DNA of 64,000 bases from a virus. The position numbers were made by a program, and so were the translations under genes. The stretch's first letter is position 1. Each line of letters starts with the position of its first letter. The stretch spans positions 1 to 64,000 of IMG/VR virus record IMGVR_UViG_3300049718_000055. The stretch is one strand, 5' to 3'. The notes under the pieces are model-generated. The model worked only from the letters and a program-made list of their open reading frames with translations, ran no database searches and had not been told where the DNA came from. This document shows positions 23,070 through 31,800 of this stretch, one piece after another.

Positions 23070-23479
23070 TGCCCCTCCACTGGAATTCCAAGTTTGGCGC
23101 AAATAACACCGTAGTCGCCGATGATACGAAAATACCTTTGATTCCGCAGACTTATAACAACAATCAATCGGCGATTATCTATTGGGTCTACGCCTTCATG
23201 AACATCAACCACTTCCCCTTTGTCGAACACGACTCGCCTGTGATCCTCTGTAATGAAATTCACCCACAGTGATTCTGCATTGACCGTTATCAGCGGATTG
23301 GCGATCTTCGCTAGGTGCTCGTTGGCCTCGGCAATCTGAGCCGTCAACTCTGCCAGTAGCATCATCGTTATGCTCATCTGCATAACATCGCGAGGAACCT
23401 TCTTAGGATCTCCCCCTACTTCTTTAACTGCGGCTTCCGTGAGAACATTTGGATAGTTTCTGATCTCTTCAGCTTTCAT
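23066..23479 (-). CDS. Hypothetical protein, 137 residues
   Basis: Helical N-terminal half (DVMQMSITMMLLAELTAQIA) and a beta-rich C-terminal half (LWVNFITEDHRRVVFDKGEV). GGGAGGGAAG precedes the ATG. No family recognised. Confidence 0.6.
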   Translation of the reverse strand: MKAEEIRNYPNVLTEAAVKEVGGDPKKVPRDVMQMSITMMLLAELTAQIAEANEHLAKIANPLITVNAESLWVNFITEDHRRVVFDKGEVVDVHEGVDPIDNRRLIVVISLRNQRYFRIIGDYGVICAKLGIPVEGQ

Positions 23480-23489
23480 CTTCCCTCCC

Positions 23490-23732
23490 TCAAAGTTGAG
23501 TTACTGCTATTGGATAGTCTCCGGGTTCAACCTGAACCCGAAGCTGCTGATTACCGCGCTGGCTCGTCAGTGATTCAAAGCCCTCGTTAAGAAGAGCCAC
23601 TTGGTATGCTACTTCCATCATGGCTCGATACATGGCTACATCTGTTGTCTTATTTATAGCCAGCAGTGGACCTTCATCTCTCCAAACCTTATCCGCCTGT
23701 TCTATTACCCCGGCTATCTGATCGCTTGTCAT
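23490..23732 (-). CDS. Hypothetical protein, 80 residues
   Basis: MTSDQIAGVIEQADKVWRDE, helical. The ATG at 23732 follows GGAGGGCATGGGG; an ATG two codons upstream is also possible. A dispersed palindrome sits just upstream (23748-23762). Confidence 0.55.
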   Translation of the reverse strand: MTSDQIAGVIEQADKVWRDEGPLLAINKTTDVAMYRAMMEVAYQVALLNEGFESLTSQRGNQQLRVQVEPGDYPIAVTQL

Positions 23733-23818
23733 CCCCATGCCCTCCATTTCCAAATTTTGGAATCTGCGACGTTCCCGGTTCGGCGGATGCGCCACCCCGC
23801 CAACTGCACGGCCTTCAC
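23729..23818 (-). CDS. Possible 29-residue GTG-start peptide
   Basis: Fills much of the gap 23733-23864; starts GTG (23818) and ends in an ATGA overlap. The palindrome is read as DSKIWKWR. Weak signal, listed because of the coupled end. Confidence 0.25.
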   Translation of the reverse strand: MKAVQLAGWRIRRTGNVADSKIWKWRAWG

Positions 23819-23864
23819 TGAACCGTTCCGGTATTCCAGCACTCTCGCTCAAGGTGCCGGAGTC

Positions 23865-25235
23865 TTATTCAAATACATCCGACCACGCCTCTTCACCAGT
23901 GCAAAGTTTCTCAAACCACTCATACTTGGACTTTTCGAGATCCGAAAGATGATACTCCGCCAGCCCTGGATACATAGCCGCTAATACCTTCTTGATGTTC
24001 TCTTCTGTGAAGCCGGTCTTCTTCACATTCTGTGTGGCGATAGCATAAAGCCGCTGCGCCCTTCCTTTGCCGATAGTTCCCGCCTTCGCCGCCGGCAGGT
24101 TCGCTGCCGTTGTGACCGCCCCATTCTTCTTCAAGTCCTCGATTGCAGCATTGCCGGCCGCGGGATCTCCAGCCGCTTTCTCCTTGCCAAACATCTCATC
24201 AGCCACAGCCGATGCGTCCGGCGCCAGCTTCCCATCTTCAACCTTTGTCGCCTCTGCCTCTTGCACTGGAGACAACTCAATCAACGCCACGAGGGAATAG
24301 AAATCCCCATGCGGGTTCTTGTCAGTCTTCAGCTTCTCGCTCCACTTGAGCAAGCCGCGGAACTTGATGAAGTTCCCAACCACCATGTCTCCGTCGATGT
24401 TCTTCTCGTCCACTACCGCGGCTAAGGGCTCACCCTTCACCGTAATCCACAGACTGCCGGCCTGAGATTGCTTTGCGCCTTCAATGATGCCGGAGATGAC
24501 CTTCTCCCCCGGCTTCTCTGCGGCTTGAGTGGTCTGCTGCTGGACGGCCTGCTGCGCTTCCGGCTTCTTCTCGCTGGCGCGGGTGGGTTGCTGGACTGGA
24601 GGCTTCTTGTCTCTGTCTTCGTGTTCCTCGAATTGCTCATTGCCGGTCATCTCCTCGGCGGGTGTGGGCTGATAACCGGCGAGGACAACAACCCAAGAGA
24701 ATACGCCCTTGAGAGCCTTCGCTTCAGCGCGGGTTGCCGCCATAGATCGAAGCTGGAAGAGCGGTTTAGGAGTCGTCCCAACCTTAACTTTCTGCGATTT
24801 GTAGCCGCCCTTTCCATTGCGGAGATTGGCATCCCAAATCTTTTTCCCGTTATCGTCGAGGACATCCTTCCACTCGTACTTTGCGACCTCTCCCCATTGT
24901 TCCTCGTCCGAAAGGCACATCGACTCTGCGCGACCAACCTCACTCATATTGCGGTCGATCACAACAGCCACAGCCTCCCATCCACGAGCGCCGCCAAACT
25001 CCACATAGCGAGTCTCGATTGTTTTGGCCGTGCATCCGTAGAACTTTGCGACTGTTCCCCAATCTTCACGCTCCAGATATTGTTCTCCGCCAAACATGAC
25101 CGGAGATTTCTTCATGGAGACAACTTTCTTGAGAGCAATGGCAGCTTTCGTTGCCTCAGCGAGAACCTCTTCCGGTTCCCGCCACTGCGTCAAGTACGCG
25201 CCCGGTTCATAATGCGTGAGTGCTGTGCTGCTCAT
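23865..25235 (-). CDS. Conserved phage protein in recombination cluster
   Basis: 456 residues. Residues 1-190 form a conserved-looking domain (EREDWGTVAKFYGCTAKTIE, AVVIDRNMSEVGRAESMCLS, PLFQLRSMAATRAEAKALKG) of a kind often found near phage recombination genes; a Pro/Gln/Lys-rich linker follows; residues about 245-320 look OB-like (GSLWITVKGEPLAAVVDEKN). The C-terminal 70 residues are helical. A role in single-strand DNA handling is only a guess. GGAGGGATTTGGT precedes ATG 25235. Confidence 0.6.
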   Translation of the reverse strand: MSSTALTHYEPGAYLTQWREPEEVLAEATKAAIALKKVVSMKKSPVMFGGEQYLEREDWGTVAKFYGCTAKTIETRYVEFGGARGWEAVAVVIDRNMSEVGRAESMCLSDEEQWGEVAKYEWKDVLDDNGKKIWDANLRNGKGGYKSQKVKVGTTPKPLFQLRSMAATRAEAKALKGVFSWVVVLAGYQPTPAEEMTGNEQFEEHEDRDKKPPVQQPTRASEKKPEAQQAVQQQTTQAAEKPGEKVISGIIEGAKQSQAGSLWITVKGEPLAAVVDEKNIDGDMVVGNFIKFRGLLKWSEKLKTDKNPHGDFYSLVALIELSPVQEAEATKVEDGKLAPDASAVADEMFGKEKAAGDPAAGNAAIEDLKKNGAVTTAANLPAAKAGTIGKGRAQRLYAIATQNVKKTGFTEENIKKVLAAMYPGLAEYHLSDLEKSKYEWFEKLCTGEEAWSDVFE

Positions 25236-25879
25236 ACCAAATCCCTCCAATTTTCCCTTCTGTGAATACTACCTATTGTCCCCTTTTCGACACCATAAAT
25301 CTCGCCTATTTCCCTCTGCGACAAATGTCCCACACTGCAAAGATCGCGTATGTCTAGCACTTGTTCTTTGGTTAATTTTGCCGCACCGTTCGATTCTCCC
25401 CTACAGTCATGAACTCCATAGGAACGACGCCCCTTCCGTGCCATGTCTTCGTTGTTTTCGGCAATCGTTCCGAGCGAGAGGTGCCACGGATTAACGCACG
25501 GCGGAGTATCGCACTTGTGCATCAGACACATATCGTTGATAGTCTCCGTATTTCTCGCAATCTCTTTTCCAAAGAACAAAAGAAACGACACTCGATGCGC
25601 TAAAGTAGAACGGTTGTTAAGATTGAACAGTCCGTATCCAGCCGCATTTCTCTTCGCTGTCCAAATCCAGCATCCAAACCTTTCTGGAGGCATTTTTACC
25701 TTGGAGAAGAATCTAACAATCAACCTCTCCGCCGTCATCGCTTGAGGCCGACCAGCCAGCCTGGAGAGCGTTTCAAAGGATGGGCACACATCAACTAGCC
25801 TCTTGCCATTCCACGCCTCTACCCGCTCAGCTTGACTACGCCATGCCTCATGTATCGACTTCTCGTAGAGGTTCATCAT
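25232..25879 (-). CDS. HNH homing-type endonuclease
   Basis: 215 residues. CWIWTAKRNAAGYGLF, then CLMHKCDTPPCVNPWHLSLG is an HNH_3 core with His and CxxC-type zinc ligands, and LTKEQVLDIRDLCSVGHLSQ plus GEIYGVEKGTIGSIHRRENW is a C-terminal HTH as in many phage homing nucleases. Both ends overlap neighbours by ATGA-type junctions, so it is integrated in the operon rather than a crude insert. Confidence 0.8.
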   Translation of the reverse strand: MMNLYEKSIHEAWRSQAERVEAWNGKRLVDVCPSFETLSRLAGRPQAMTAERLIVRFFSKVKMPPERFGCWIWTAKRNAAGYGLFNLNNRSTLAHRVSFLLFFGKEIARNTETINDMCLMHKCDTPPCVNPWHLSLGTIAENNEDMARKGRRSYGVHDCRGESNGAAKLTKEQVLDIRDLCSVGHLSQREIGEIYGVEKGTIGSIHRRENWRDLV

Positions 25880-26169
25880 GCTCCCCTCAATTGCCGAACA
25901 GCCTCGATTTCGTCTTTTGTGAGGACCGCTTTACCGTTAAGCCTTACGAAGTCGTAGGTGCCCAACAGGTCCACCAGTTTCCAAAGCCTCTCGCTTGAGG
26001 GCGAAAGAACTCCCTGCTCCCATCGGCTGATCGTGCTTTTGTTGCAGCCGTGGAAACCCTGCACCAAATCTTCCATAGAAAGCTGCGACTTTATCCTAGC
26101 CCGCGTCAAAGCCGCACCATCAATGGTTAGCAGGTTGTTTGCGCTGTACTGTCGTGTCTTGTTTCCCAT
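25876..26169 (-). CDS. XRE-type repressor-like protein
   Basis: 97 residues. ARIKSQLSMEDLVQGFHGCN then KSTISRWEQGVLSPSSERLW is a helix-turn-helix of the Cro/CI class. ATG at 26169 has no ribosome-binding site and lies close to a TTGACA element (26206-26201), so a leaderless start is likely. It faces plus-strand genes and may control the switch. Confidence 0.7.
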   Translation of the reverse strand: MGNKTRQYSANNLLTIDGAALTRARIKSQLSMEDLVQGFHGCNKSTISRWEQGVLSPSSERLWKLVDLLGTYDFVRLNGKAVLTKDEIEAVRQLRGA

Positions 26170-26260
26170 GCACACTATCGTTGCACAGTCGTTTTAAGAT
26201 TGTCAACCCCCCTGTTTTTTAGATAATCATTTTCAGTGGCAAACCGCTGCAAACATGAGA

Positions 26261-26275
26261 GATAATGCCTACATG
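26261..26275 (+). promoter_or_regulatory. -10/start motif GATAAT-GCCTAC-ATG
   Basis: GATAAT at 26261-26266 followed by GCCTAC and the ATG of the basic protein at 26273, with no ribosome-binding site. A second candidate, TTGTCA-N16-GATAAT, lies at 26200-26227. Confidence 0.65.
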
Positions 26276-26521
26276 AAGACGCAAACCGTAAAGAAGCCCA
26301 AAGCCGTTACCCTCAAGAAAGTCCAGAAGGCCCAACCTGTCAAACCGAAGTTGAGCAAGAAAGACCCCGACTACTATGCGAAGATCGGAGCCATCTCCGC
26401 GGCGAAACGGAAGCTGTCGAAAGAGTATTTTTCTTCTATGGCGGCCAAAAGCCACGGCGCCGGCTCTCGTCCAGACGGATACCACGGTGGCCGCAAGCCA
26501 AAGTCTACGGATTCCGAATAG
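26273..26521 (+). CDS. Lys-rich basic protein, leaderless
   Basis: 82 residues: MKTQTVKKPKAVTLKKVQKA, then AKIGAISAAKRKLSKEYFSS and a Gly/Arg tail. Histone-like composition suggests nucleic-acid binding. Start codon sits 6 bases after GATAAT. Plus strand, against the flow of the region. Its 3' end overlaps the convergent Fic gene by 17 bases. Confidence 0.6.
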   Translation: MKTQTVKKPKAVTLKKVQKAQPVKPKLSKKDPDYYAKIGAISAAKRKLSKEYFSSMAAKSHGAGSRPDGYHGGRKPKSTDSE

Positions 26522-26963
26522 GCTCTCCAAATAAATCGTTTGGCGGAAAGATCGGGTTGAGCAGTGTTCCGTTCTTCCAGTTGAGAAGGATTTTACCTGT
26601 GCGCCCGTTGCCGTCTACGAACGGGTGTATCTCCTCGAATTCCTTGTAGAACTCAAGCGGAGTCATCCCTTCTTCCGCCTCCCAAAGACGCTTCAACCGT
26701 GGTTCCACTTCTTCTGGGGGTGGACAGACACGCCACCCAACCCGAACGCCGCAACTTCTTTGCCCATGAGGATTCTTTCCAGGCTCCACAAATGTTCCAA
26801 GTTTAAGCGCGTCGTCAACCGTAAGTTTCTCGCCGCTGCCAAACCAGTTGAGAGCCCACGCCCAAGCGTCTAGCATCCATCCAACACGTTCTATGCCGTC
26901 TTGCATGGTAACATCATGCCCTTGCCGGCTAACCTCTTCACGCACGTAGTCGATTACATTCAT
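26505..26963 (-). CDS. Fic/DOC-family protein
   Basis: 152 residues. EIHPFVDGNGRTGKILLNW at about 115-133 is the Fic core HPFxDGNGRTxR-like motif (Lys in the final position here), used to transfer AMP or other phosphate-linked groups to target proteins. No clear S/TxxxEG inhibitory helix is seen. It may modify a host factor or act as a toxin. Ribosome-binding site AAGGATAGG; transcribed from the divergent promoter at 26981-26988. Confidence 0.82.
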   Translation of the reverse strand: MNVIDYVREEVSRQGHDVTMQDGIERVGWMLDAWAWALNWFGSGEKLTVDDALKLGTFVEPGKNPHGQRSCGVRVGWRVCPPPEEVEPRLKRLWEAEEGMTPLEFYKEFEEIHPFVDGNGRTGKILLNWKNGTLLNPIFPPNDLFGEPIRNP

Positions 26964-26980
26964 ATCCTATCCTTGTAGGC

Positions 26981-26988
26981 AGTATACT
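26981..26988. promoter_or_regulatory. Divergent promoter with shared palindromic -10 AGTATACT
   Basis: AGTATACT is its own reverse complement, so TATACT is read on both strands: on plus, 7 bases before ATG 26996; on minus, followed by GCCTAC and the Fic gene. The two promoters would exclude each other. Confidence 0.65.
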
Positions 26989-26995
26989 TCAGATT

Positions 26996-27631
26996 ATGAA
27001 TTCTCTACCTCAACGCTGGCTCTCCATCCACGGAATATGCACTGTTCTCGGATTGACTCCAAACCAAGTTCAACACTTGGCTCGAAAGAAATACCTCGTC
27101 CGAATCGGAGATCAGGCTAGACACTACCGCTACCTCGATCCCACCCCCGAGTACGCCGAACGCCTGCGGCTTGCGGCCGTCATGCTCTCCAAAAACAATG
27201 AGGTCAACATCGACCTGCCCTTGACGTTCCTGCTCACCATTAGGGAAGTTGCGGAGATCATGGGGTGGGGATTGAGTCATGCAAGATCGTATTTAGCTGA
27301 GAACAAAATCCCGTGCTATAAAAGCAAGAACAAGGCTTGCCTATTTTCTGTCTCGACCGTGCGCGACCTTATATTCGCCCGTCAAGGCCGGCATCTCGCC
27401 AAACAAAAAGCCCCCTTTTTACTGCCTGAGATTATCGCCTTTCAACGCAAGTTCCAAGCCGCAGAGGAATCCATCGTTCCCACCGATGCAGCCTTTTCCG
27501 AAGACGCGGCTTTGCAGAAAAAGATTGTCTGGATGATGAAGCAGCCGAGTCGAGACGTTCTATTGGCCGATTTTATTTCGAAGATGGAGTTGGCGAAGCA
27601 GGTTGCGACTGCAATTCGTAAACCTGAGTGA
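26996..27631 (+). CDS. DNA-binding regulator with two excisionase/MerR-like HTH
   Basis: 211 residues. SIHGICTVLGLTPNQVQHLA and, about 75 residues later, TIREVAEIMGWGLSHARSYL are two helix-turn-helix units of MerR/excisionase type, each followed by a wing-like strand. Start codon 7 bases after TATACT, no ribosome-binding site. Probably a transcription factor of the switch region; overlaps the convergent gene at 27573. Confidence 0.7.
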   Translation: MNSLPQRWLSIHGICTVLGLTPNQVQHLARKKYLVRIGDQARHYRYLDPTPEYAERLRLAAVMLSKNNEVNIDLPLTFLLTIREVAEIMGWGLSHARSYLAENKIPCYKSKNKACLFSVSTVRDLIFARQGRHLAKQKAPFLLPEIIAFQRKFQAAEESIVPTDAAFSEDAALQKKIVWMMKQPSRDVLLADFISKMELAKQVATAIRKPE

Positions 27632-27848
27632 GTAGTTCGCGCCTCTTGCCAGTGTGATCTAAAAAGTTATTCACGGCGCAGCAGACAGCACCTATCGAAT
27701 TATCGCTCCGTGGGAGTCCGATTTCGTCTGGATAAATCTCAGTGAGTGCGATGTCGAATTCGTCTTCATCGACGTGGCAGCTTCCGCAGCATGAGACCTG
27801 ATCCTTTGTGATTCCAGCGTCCCACAGAGATTTGCACGTGATGTACAT
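27573..27848 (-). CDS. Cys-rich hypothetical protein
   Basis: 91 residues. QVSCCGSCHVDEDEFDIAL and GAVCCAVNNF carry paired Cys. GGAGGCGTA precedes ATG 27848. The last 58 bases overlap the convergent plus-strand gene. Confidence 0.55.
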   Translation of the reverse strand: MYITCKSLWDAGITKDQVSCCGSCHVDEDEFDIALTEIYPDEIGLPRSDNSIGAVCCAVNNFLDHTGKRRELLTQVYELQSQPASPTPSSK

Positions 27849-28150
27849 TACGCCTCCTTTTTTGGAAACGGTTGCCCGCGATGAATCGGACACACGTCAA
27901 TAGTATCACCAAGCCGCTTCAATCCTGATCCCGCATCGGTTTCCTGAGCGCCTAGAGGGTGAGCGCAACTCCTGCACATTGCGGCATCGCACGTCTTGCC
28001 ATTGCCCACAGGAAAGTCGCAGAGTTTGCCTTCATTCTCACGGTAGTTGTAGTTGCAGAATTTGCACTTCATCAACCGTCCGGGTGAGGCTCCTCTGCGG
28101 TTGACGTGGACTACGACTCCATCAGCAGTCTTGTACCATTCGCAAGGCAT
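27848..28150 (-). CDS. Multi-zinc-site protein
   Basis: 100 residues with CKFCNYNYRENEGKLCDF, CDAAMCRSCAHPLG and DVCPIHRG: at least three Cys/His pairs, arranged as in a widespread phage zinc protein (C..C..CD.pv..CD..CR.CA..C..H). Function unknown. Confidence 0.65.
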   Translation of the reverse strand: MPCEWYKTADGVVVHVNRRGASPGRLMKCKFCNYNYRENEGKLCDFPVGNGKTCDAAMCRSCAHPLGAQETDAGSGLKRLGDTIDVCPIHRGQPFPKKEA

Positions 28151-28152
28151 CG

Positions 28153-28347
28153 CTACTCAGCTACTTTCATGACTATCACGTTGGGACCGTTTGGCTCTCT
28201 AGTGGTTGGCTCTTCCACAACACGCCTAATAGAATCGCACAACTTAATCGCATCGCCGTCAGTGAGGGCACAGGCAAAGCCGTTGAGGATAGTTCCAAAC
28301 CTGATTAGGACGGGACCGGCGATGCTTCTCTCTACCCTTATGTCCAT
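28153..28347 (-). CDS. 64-residue protein, leaderless
   Basis: MDIRVERSIAGPVLIRFGTI, beta-rich start and VEEPTTREPNGPNVIVMKVA at the end. ATG is 6 bases after TAAACT. Confidence 0.55.
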   Translation of the reverse strand: MDIRVERSIAGPVLIRFGTILNGFACALTDGDAIKLCDSIRRVVEEPTTREPNGPNVIVMKVAE

Positions 28348-28359
28348 GTACGCAGTTTA
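28345..28359 (-). promoter_or_regulatory. -10/start motif TAAACT-GCGTAC-ATG
   Basis: TAAACT at 28359-28354, GCGTAC, ATG 28347. One base different from the GCCTAC form. Confidence 0.6.
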
Positions 28360-28361
28360 CC

Positions 28362-28553
28362 TCAGCGCGACGTTTTGCGGGTCTTCACCTTGCGCTTCGA
28401 CTTCTTGACAACACCGTTTGCAGCCCTCACCGCGGCAGCGTCAGATCCGGTACGCTTCAGCACTGAGTTCGCTACATGACTCCACATCCGACGCTTCTTC
28501 GGAGTGTTCGCCTTTCGGTCGTGTTTCTTCGCTTCACGCGATGTCCACGGCAT
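28362..28553 (-). CDS. Small basic protein (MPWTSREA family)
   Basis: 63 residues: MPWTSREAKKHDRKANTPKK then WSHVANSVLKRTGSDAAAVR. This is a recognisable phage/bacterial family with ChaB-like short basic helices; function unknown. AGGAGGTAAACCGCA precedes the ATG. Confidence 0.65.
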   Translation of the reverse strand: MPWTSREAKKHDRKANTPKKRRMWSHVANSVLKRTGSDAAAVRAANGVVKKSKRKVKTRKTSR

Positions 28554-28600
28554 TGCGGTTTACCTCCTACTTAGGTGGTGGCTTGATGCCGAATACATCC

Positions 28601-28819
28601 TCAAATGGTGGGAACTGCCTCAATGTTGATTTGATACCAGCGTCCAACTTCCAGTTTCTCGAAGGTTTCTTCGTCACATTCCATCGTGCATTTTTGACTA
28701 TATTTCATTGAATTACCAGTACCAAATTCAATCTTTCGATTAATCCTCTTGTCCTGTCCATACACTTCATCCTCTTTCGTCTTTCGGATTAGATGATACG
28801 CCATATCTTTTTCCTCCAT
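28601..28819 (-). CDS. Small hypothetical protein
   Basis: 72 residues. First ATG (28819) lies 6 bases after TATACT, but a GGAGG follows it and a second ATG (28804) could be the real start. C-terminal half has two Cys and FEKLEVGRWYQINIEAV. A 36-codon frame in another register (28567-28677) ends GIKPPPK. Confidence 0.5.
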   Translation of the reverse strand: MEEKDMAYHLIRKTKEDEVYGQDKRINRKIEFGTGNSMKYSQKCTMECDEETFEKLEVGRWYQINIEAVPTI

Positions 28820-28831
28820 GTACGCAGTATA
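28817..28831 (-). promoter_or_regulatory. -10/start motif TATACT-GCGTAC-ATG
   Basis: TATACT at 28831-28826 just after the stop of the giant gene, then GCGTAC and ATG 28819. Confidence 0.6.
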
Positions 28832-28837
28832 GCGCAA

Positions 28838-31800
28838 CTACTTCGGGGGTGGTTGGATCTTCTTCGTGCCGGACCATTCGTTTACCTTCGGGATCGTCCC
28901 AAGAGGCCATGCAATCCGCTTCGCCTCTTTTGCTGATTCCTTTTCCAGATTCTTCCCGAACTTCTTTACCGTGGGGTTCTTCAATTTGCTGGTGTCATCT
29001 GCGGCTTTGGGAACAGTCGAACCGGCCATGAAAATATCCTTGTAGATGCTTCCCACCAAACGATCCAATTCGTCGGTTGCCATGTACCCCATCATCTTAT
29101 ACAGCTTCTTCTCTTCTCCCTCTGCGGCCATCATGCCAATATCTGTCCACATCTTCATTCTGTCGTTCGCCATGCCGATGAAGAGGCTATCCAGACAGAT
29201 TTTAAGGGCTCCGGACCATGGATGCTTCTCTAAGTCCCTGTAATCTTCCAGTAAATTATCCCAACTGTCCCTCGTGTGAGATTGTCCCGTTGCTCCCTCA
29301 AATGCTTTCTGAGCCCCGTGCTTCACTCCCGCCTTCAGATTCATTAAGGCAAATCCAGCGGCCGGATAAAGCAAGAAAAACGGCAACAGTGGTCTGAAGT
29401 TGCGATGATGGAATACCTCATCAAAATACCATTCCTTGATCCCCGAATAACTCTTGATCTGGAATGACTGAAGGTTGTAAGCTGCGTGTGCTACGGCATG
29501 GAGATTCTTTTCCGCATCTCCAAGACCTTCAGACATACTCAGTTTTGCCATTCTCGGCATCTGTTCCGGCTGCTCTGTGAATGCAACTTTGTTGGCAAAC
29601 ACCCTTTCGGCCTTCCACTTCGATTCTTCGTCCCAGCGGTTGTTTGCCACGGCCTTATTGATCTCGTCGTCGCTCAATAGCATACGATCTTTCAATAAAC
29701 GCCTTGAAGTCTCTGCCCGCTTTCCCCCAGCTTTCAAATCGCTGAGAACGTCAAGGTCCATCCATGCCCAAGCAATCTCTCCAACGGTAGCCCGCTGCCA
29801 GTTGTAAACATCGCTAAATCCTGTTGCTTTTAGCATTTCCTTGGCTACACCAAAGTTCTTTCCTTCAATCAGCGCAGGATTCATTCTCGGCGTTACAACC
29901 CCGACATAAAACTTTTCACGCATTCTCTCCTTCGGATGACGAAACATCCTATAATTTCCGACAAACCACGGCTTGAGACCGAGTTGTCCGGCATGAACAT
30001 TGTGGAATGCAACCGAGATCGGAGACAGGCTCATCTTCGTGATGACCTCGAAAGGCTGCATGAACCGATACATTCTTCCAACCCTTGTGTTCCAGTCTTG
30101 ATACTCAAAATACAGCTTCAAGTTTTCTGTCAAATCTTTTCTCAATGCAGAACTAGGAACGTCGGCAATCAAACTGCCAACCTTGCCCATGTCGTGACCG
30201 AGCGTGGACTCTAACGCTACTGCGCTTCCAAGCTGGTCGAAATACTTATTCAATGCCCAAATATCTTTCTTATAGAACGGATGATTAACCGTCCTTTTCG
30301 TGGTTACATTCGGGTTTCTAGGACGCTTCAAGCGGCGCTCACGGTCTCTGCTTAACTCCCCAAGCCAACGATGCGCATCTCCCGTTCCTACTTTCAATCT
30401 CTGTCTCTCCTTTTCGAGATAGCGCAACTTTGCTACATCGTCGAGAGTTTTATCGTCGCAAACTTCCGAAAGAGTCCTTATCTCTCCTGTCTCCGAGTCC
30501 GTCAATTCCATGTCCCAGTCTGTTTCATGGGGCATATAATGCGGGTTGTTTGGAACATCATATATGCTGCCGTCTTCCCGATGTACACCTTCTTTAGTTG
30601 CCAACTCGTTCGCTTCATCCATCAACAGACGCAATTCCTCTGCGGCTTTGTTGATACGAGGATCGTTCGATGCTACACGCCCCTCTTTAACATCCCACAC
30701 TTCGCGTACATCGTCATGACCCGGCCTACGCAGCCACTCCTTAACCTTCCCTTCCACTGGACCGTCTGAATTCCATTCCAATTTGTTCTCTTTGAAAATA
30801 TCAATCAAACGCATCTGGAAGTTTCCAGAGATTCCCATTTGTTTCTGCTGATAGTCGTCAAGTTTGTCAAAAACCGCTCCGGTCTTTTCTAAGTACCCGC
30901 TCTTTCTCGATACGCCCAAAGCCCTCATCCTGAAGTTCATGCCAAGAGTACGCTTCTGATAGTTTGCATATTCCTTGTCAAACCAGCGCCTCACCTTGTC
31001 TTGCATACCGATTTTTCTAGCCGCATTGATAGCAGGAATCCTGATCTTTTCTTTGATTCTCTGACCGAAAGTAGGCTCTTCCGACTCTCCAAGCCTGCGC
31101 TCTTCAAGGCCGCTCGTGTCTCTGCCAAGCATCTTCTTTGCATGATAGAGAGGGCCAGACCACTCGCCCGTTTCGGGATCATAGGTAAAACCGTGACTCT
31201 GAAGTTCGCCCTTCATTGCGTAGCTTCCAGCTTCGGCAGGGTCAATGCCCTCTGGGGTTATACCGGCCACTTCTGAGGCGTGTGCAGCCCCAAGAGCGAT
31301 GGTTTCCTTTGGGATGTCTGGATTCTTCGCCGCGGACTCGGCTATGTCGTTGATTGCCTTTTCCGCTTTCACGTTCGTCGGAGGCGGAGTAAAGGCTCTT
31401 TCCTTGTCCTGGTACATATTGGTCCAGTCCGCCCCCTCCTGAGCCCCAGTCCTCAAGCCCTTGTTCATTGCCTCCGATGCCGGCGGAATCTGGATTGCAT
31501 CCCAACTGTCGATTCCTACCACTCTGCCGGCGTGACGCACTCCAAAGTCTGCGGCCTTGACCTCGATTTCGTTGCCGTTCGCAAAATTCAATGTGTCCTG
31601 CTCGGCCCGCGTCCTCTCCACGTCGCTGTAGTTCTCCATTGCCGTAGCAAGAGAGTCCTTTATGCCATGCACGGCCGCACGAATAGACCGCATCCTCGGA
31701 GCCACAAGTTCCTTCATAATCCTGACCTGCGGCGCCGCGTCGGTCCCAAGGAAAACTACATGGACATCGGACTTGGTTCCGTCTCTCCACGGCCTGCCAA

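Noticed and set aside
28567-28677. Separate 36-residue gene ending GIKPPPK
   Set aside because: It starts GTG with no ribosome-binding site and overlaps a better frame; kept only as a possible frameshifted remnant.
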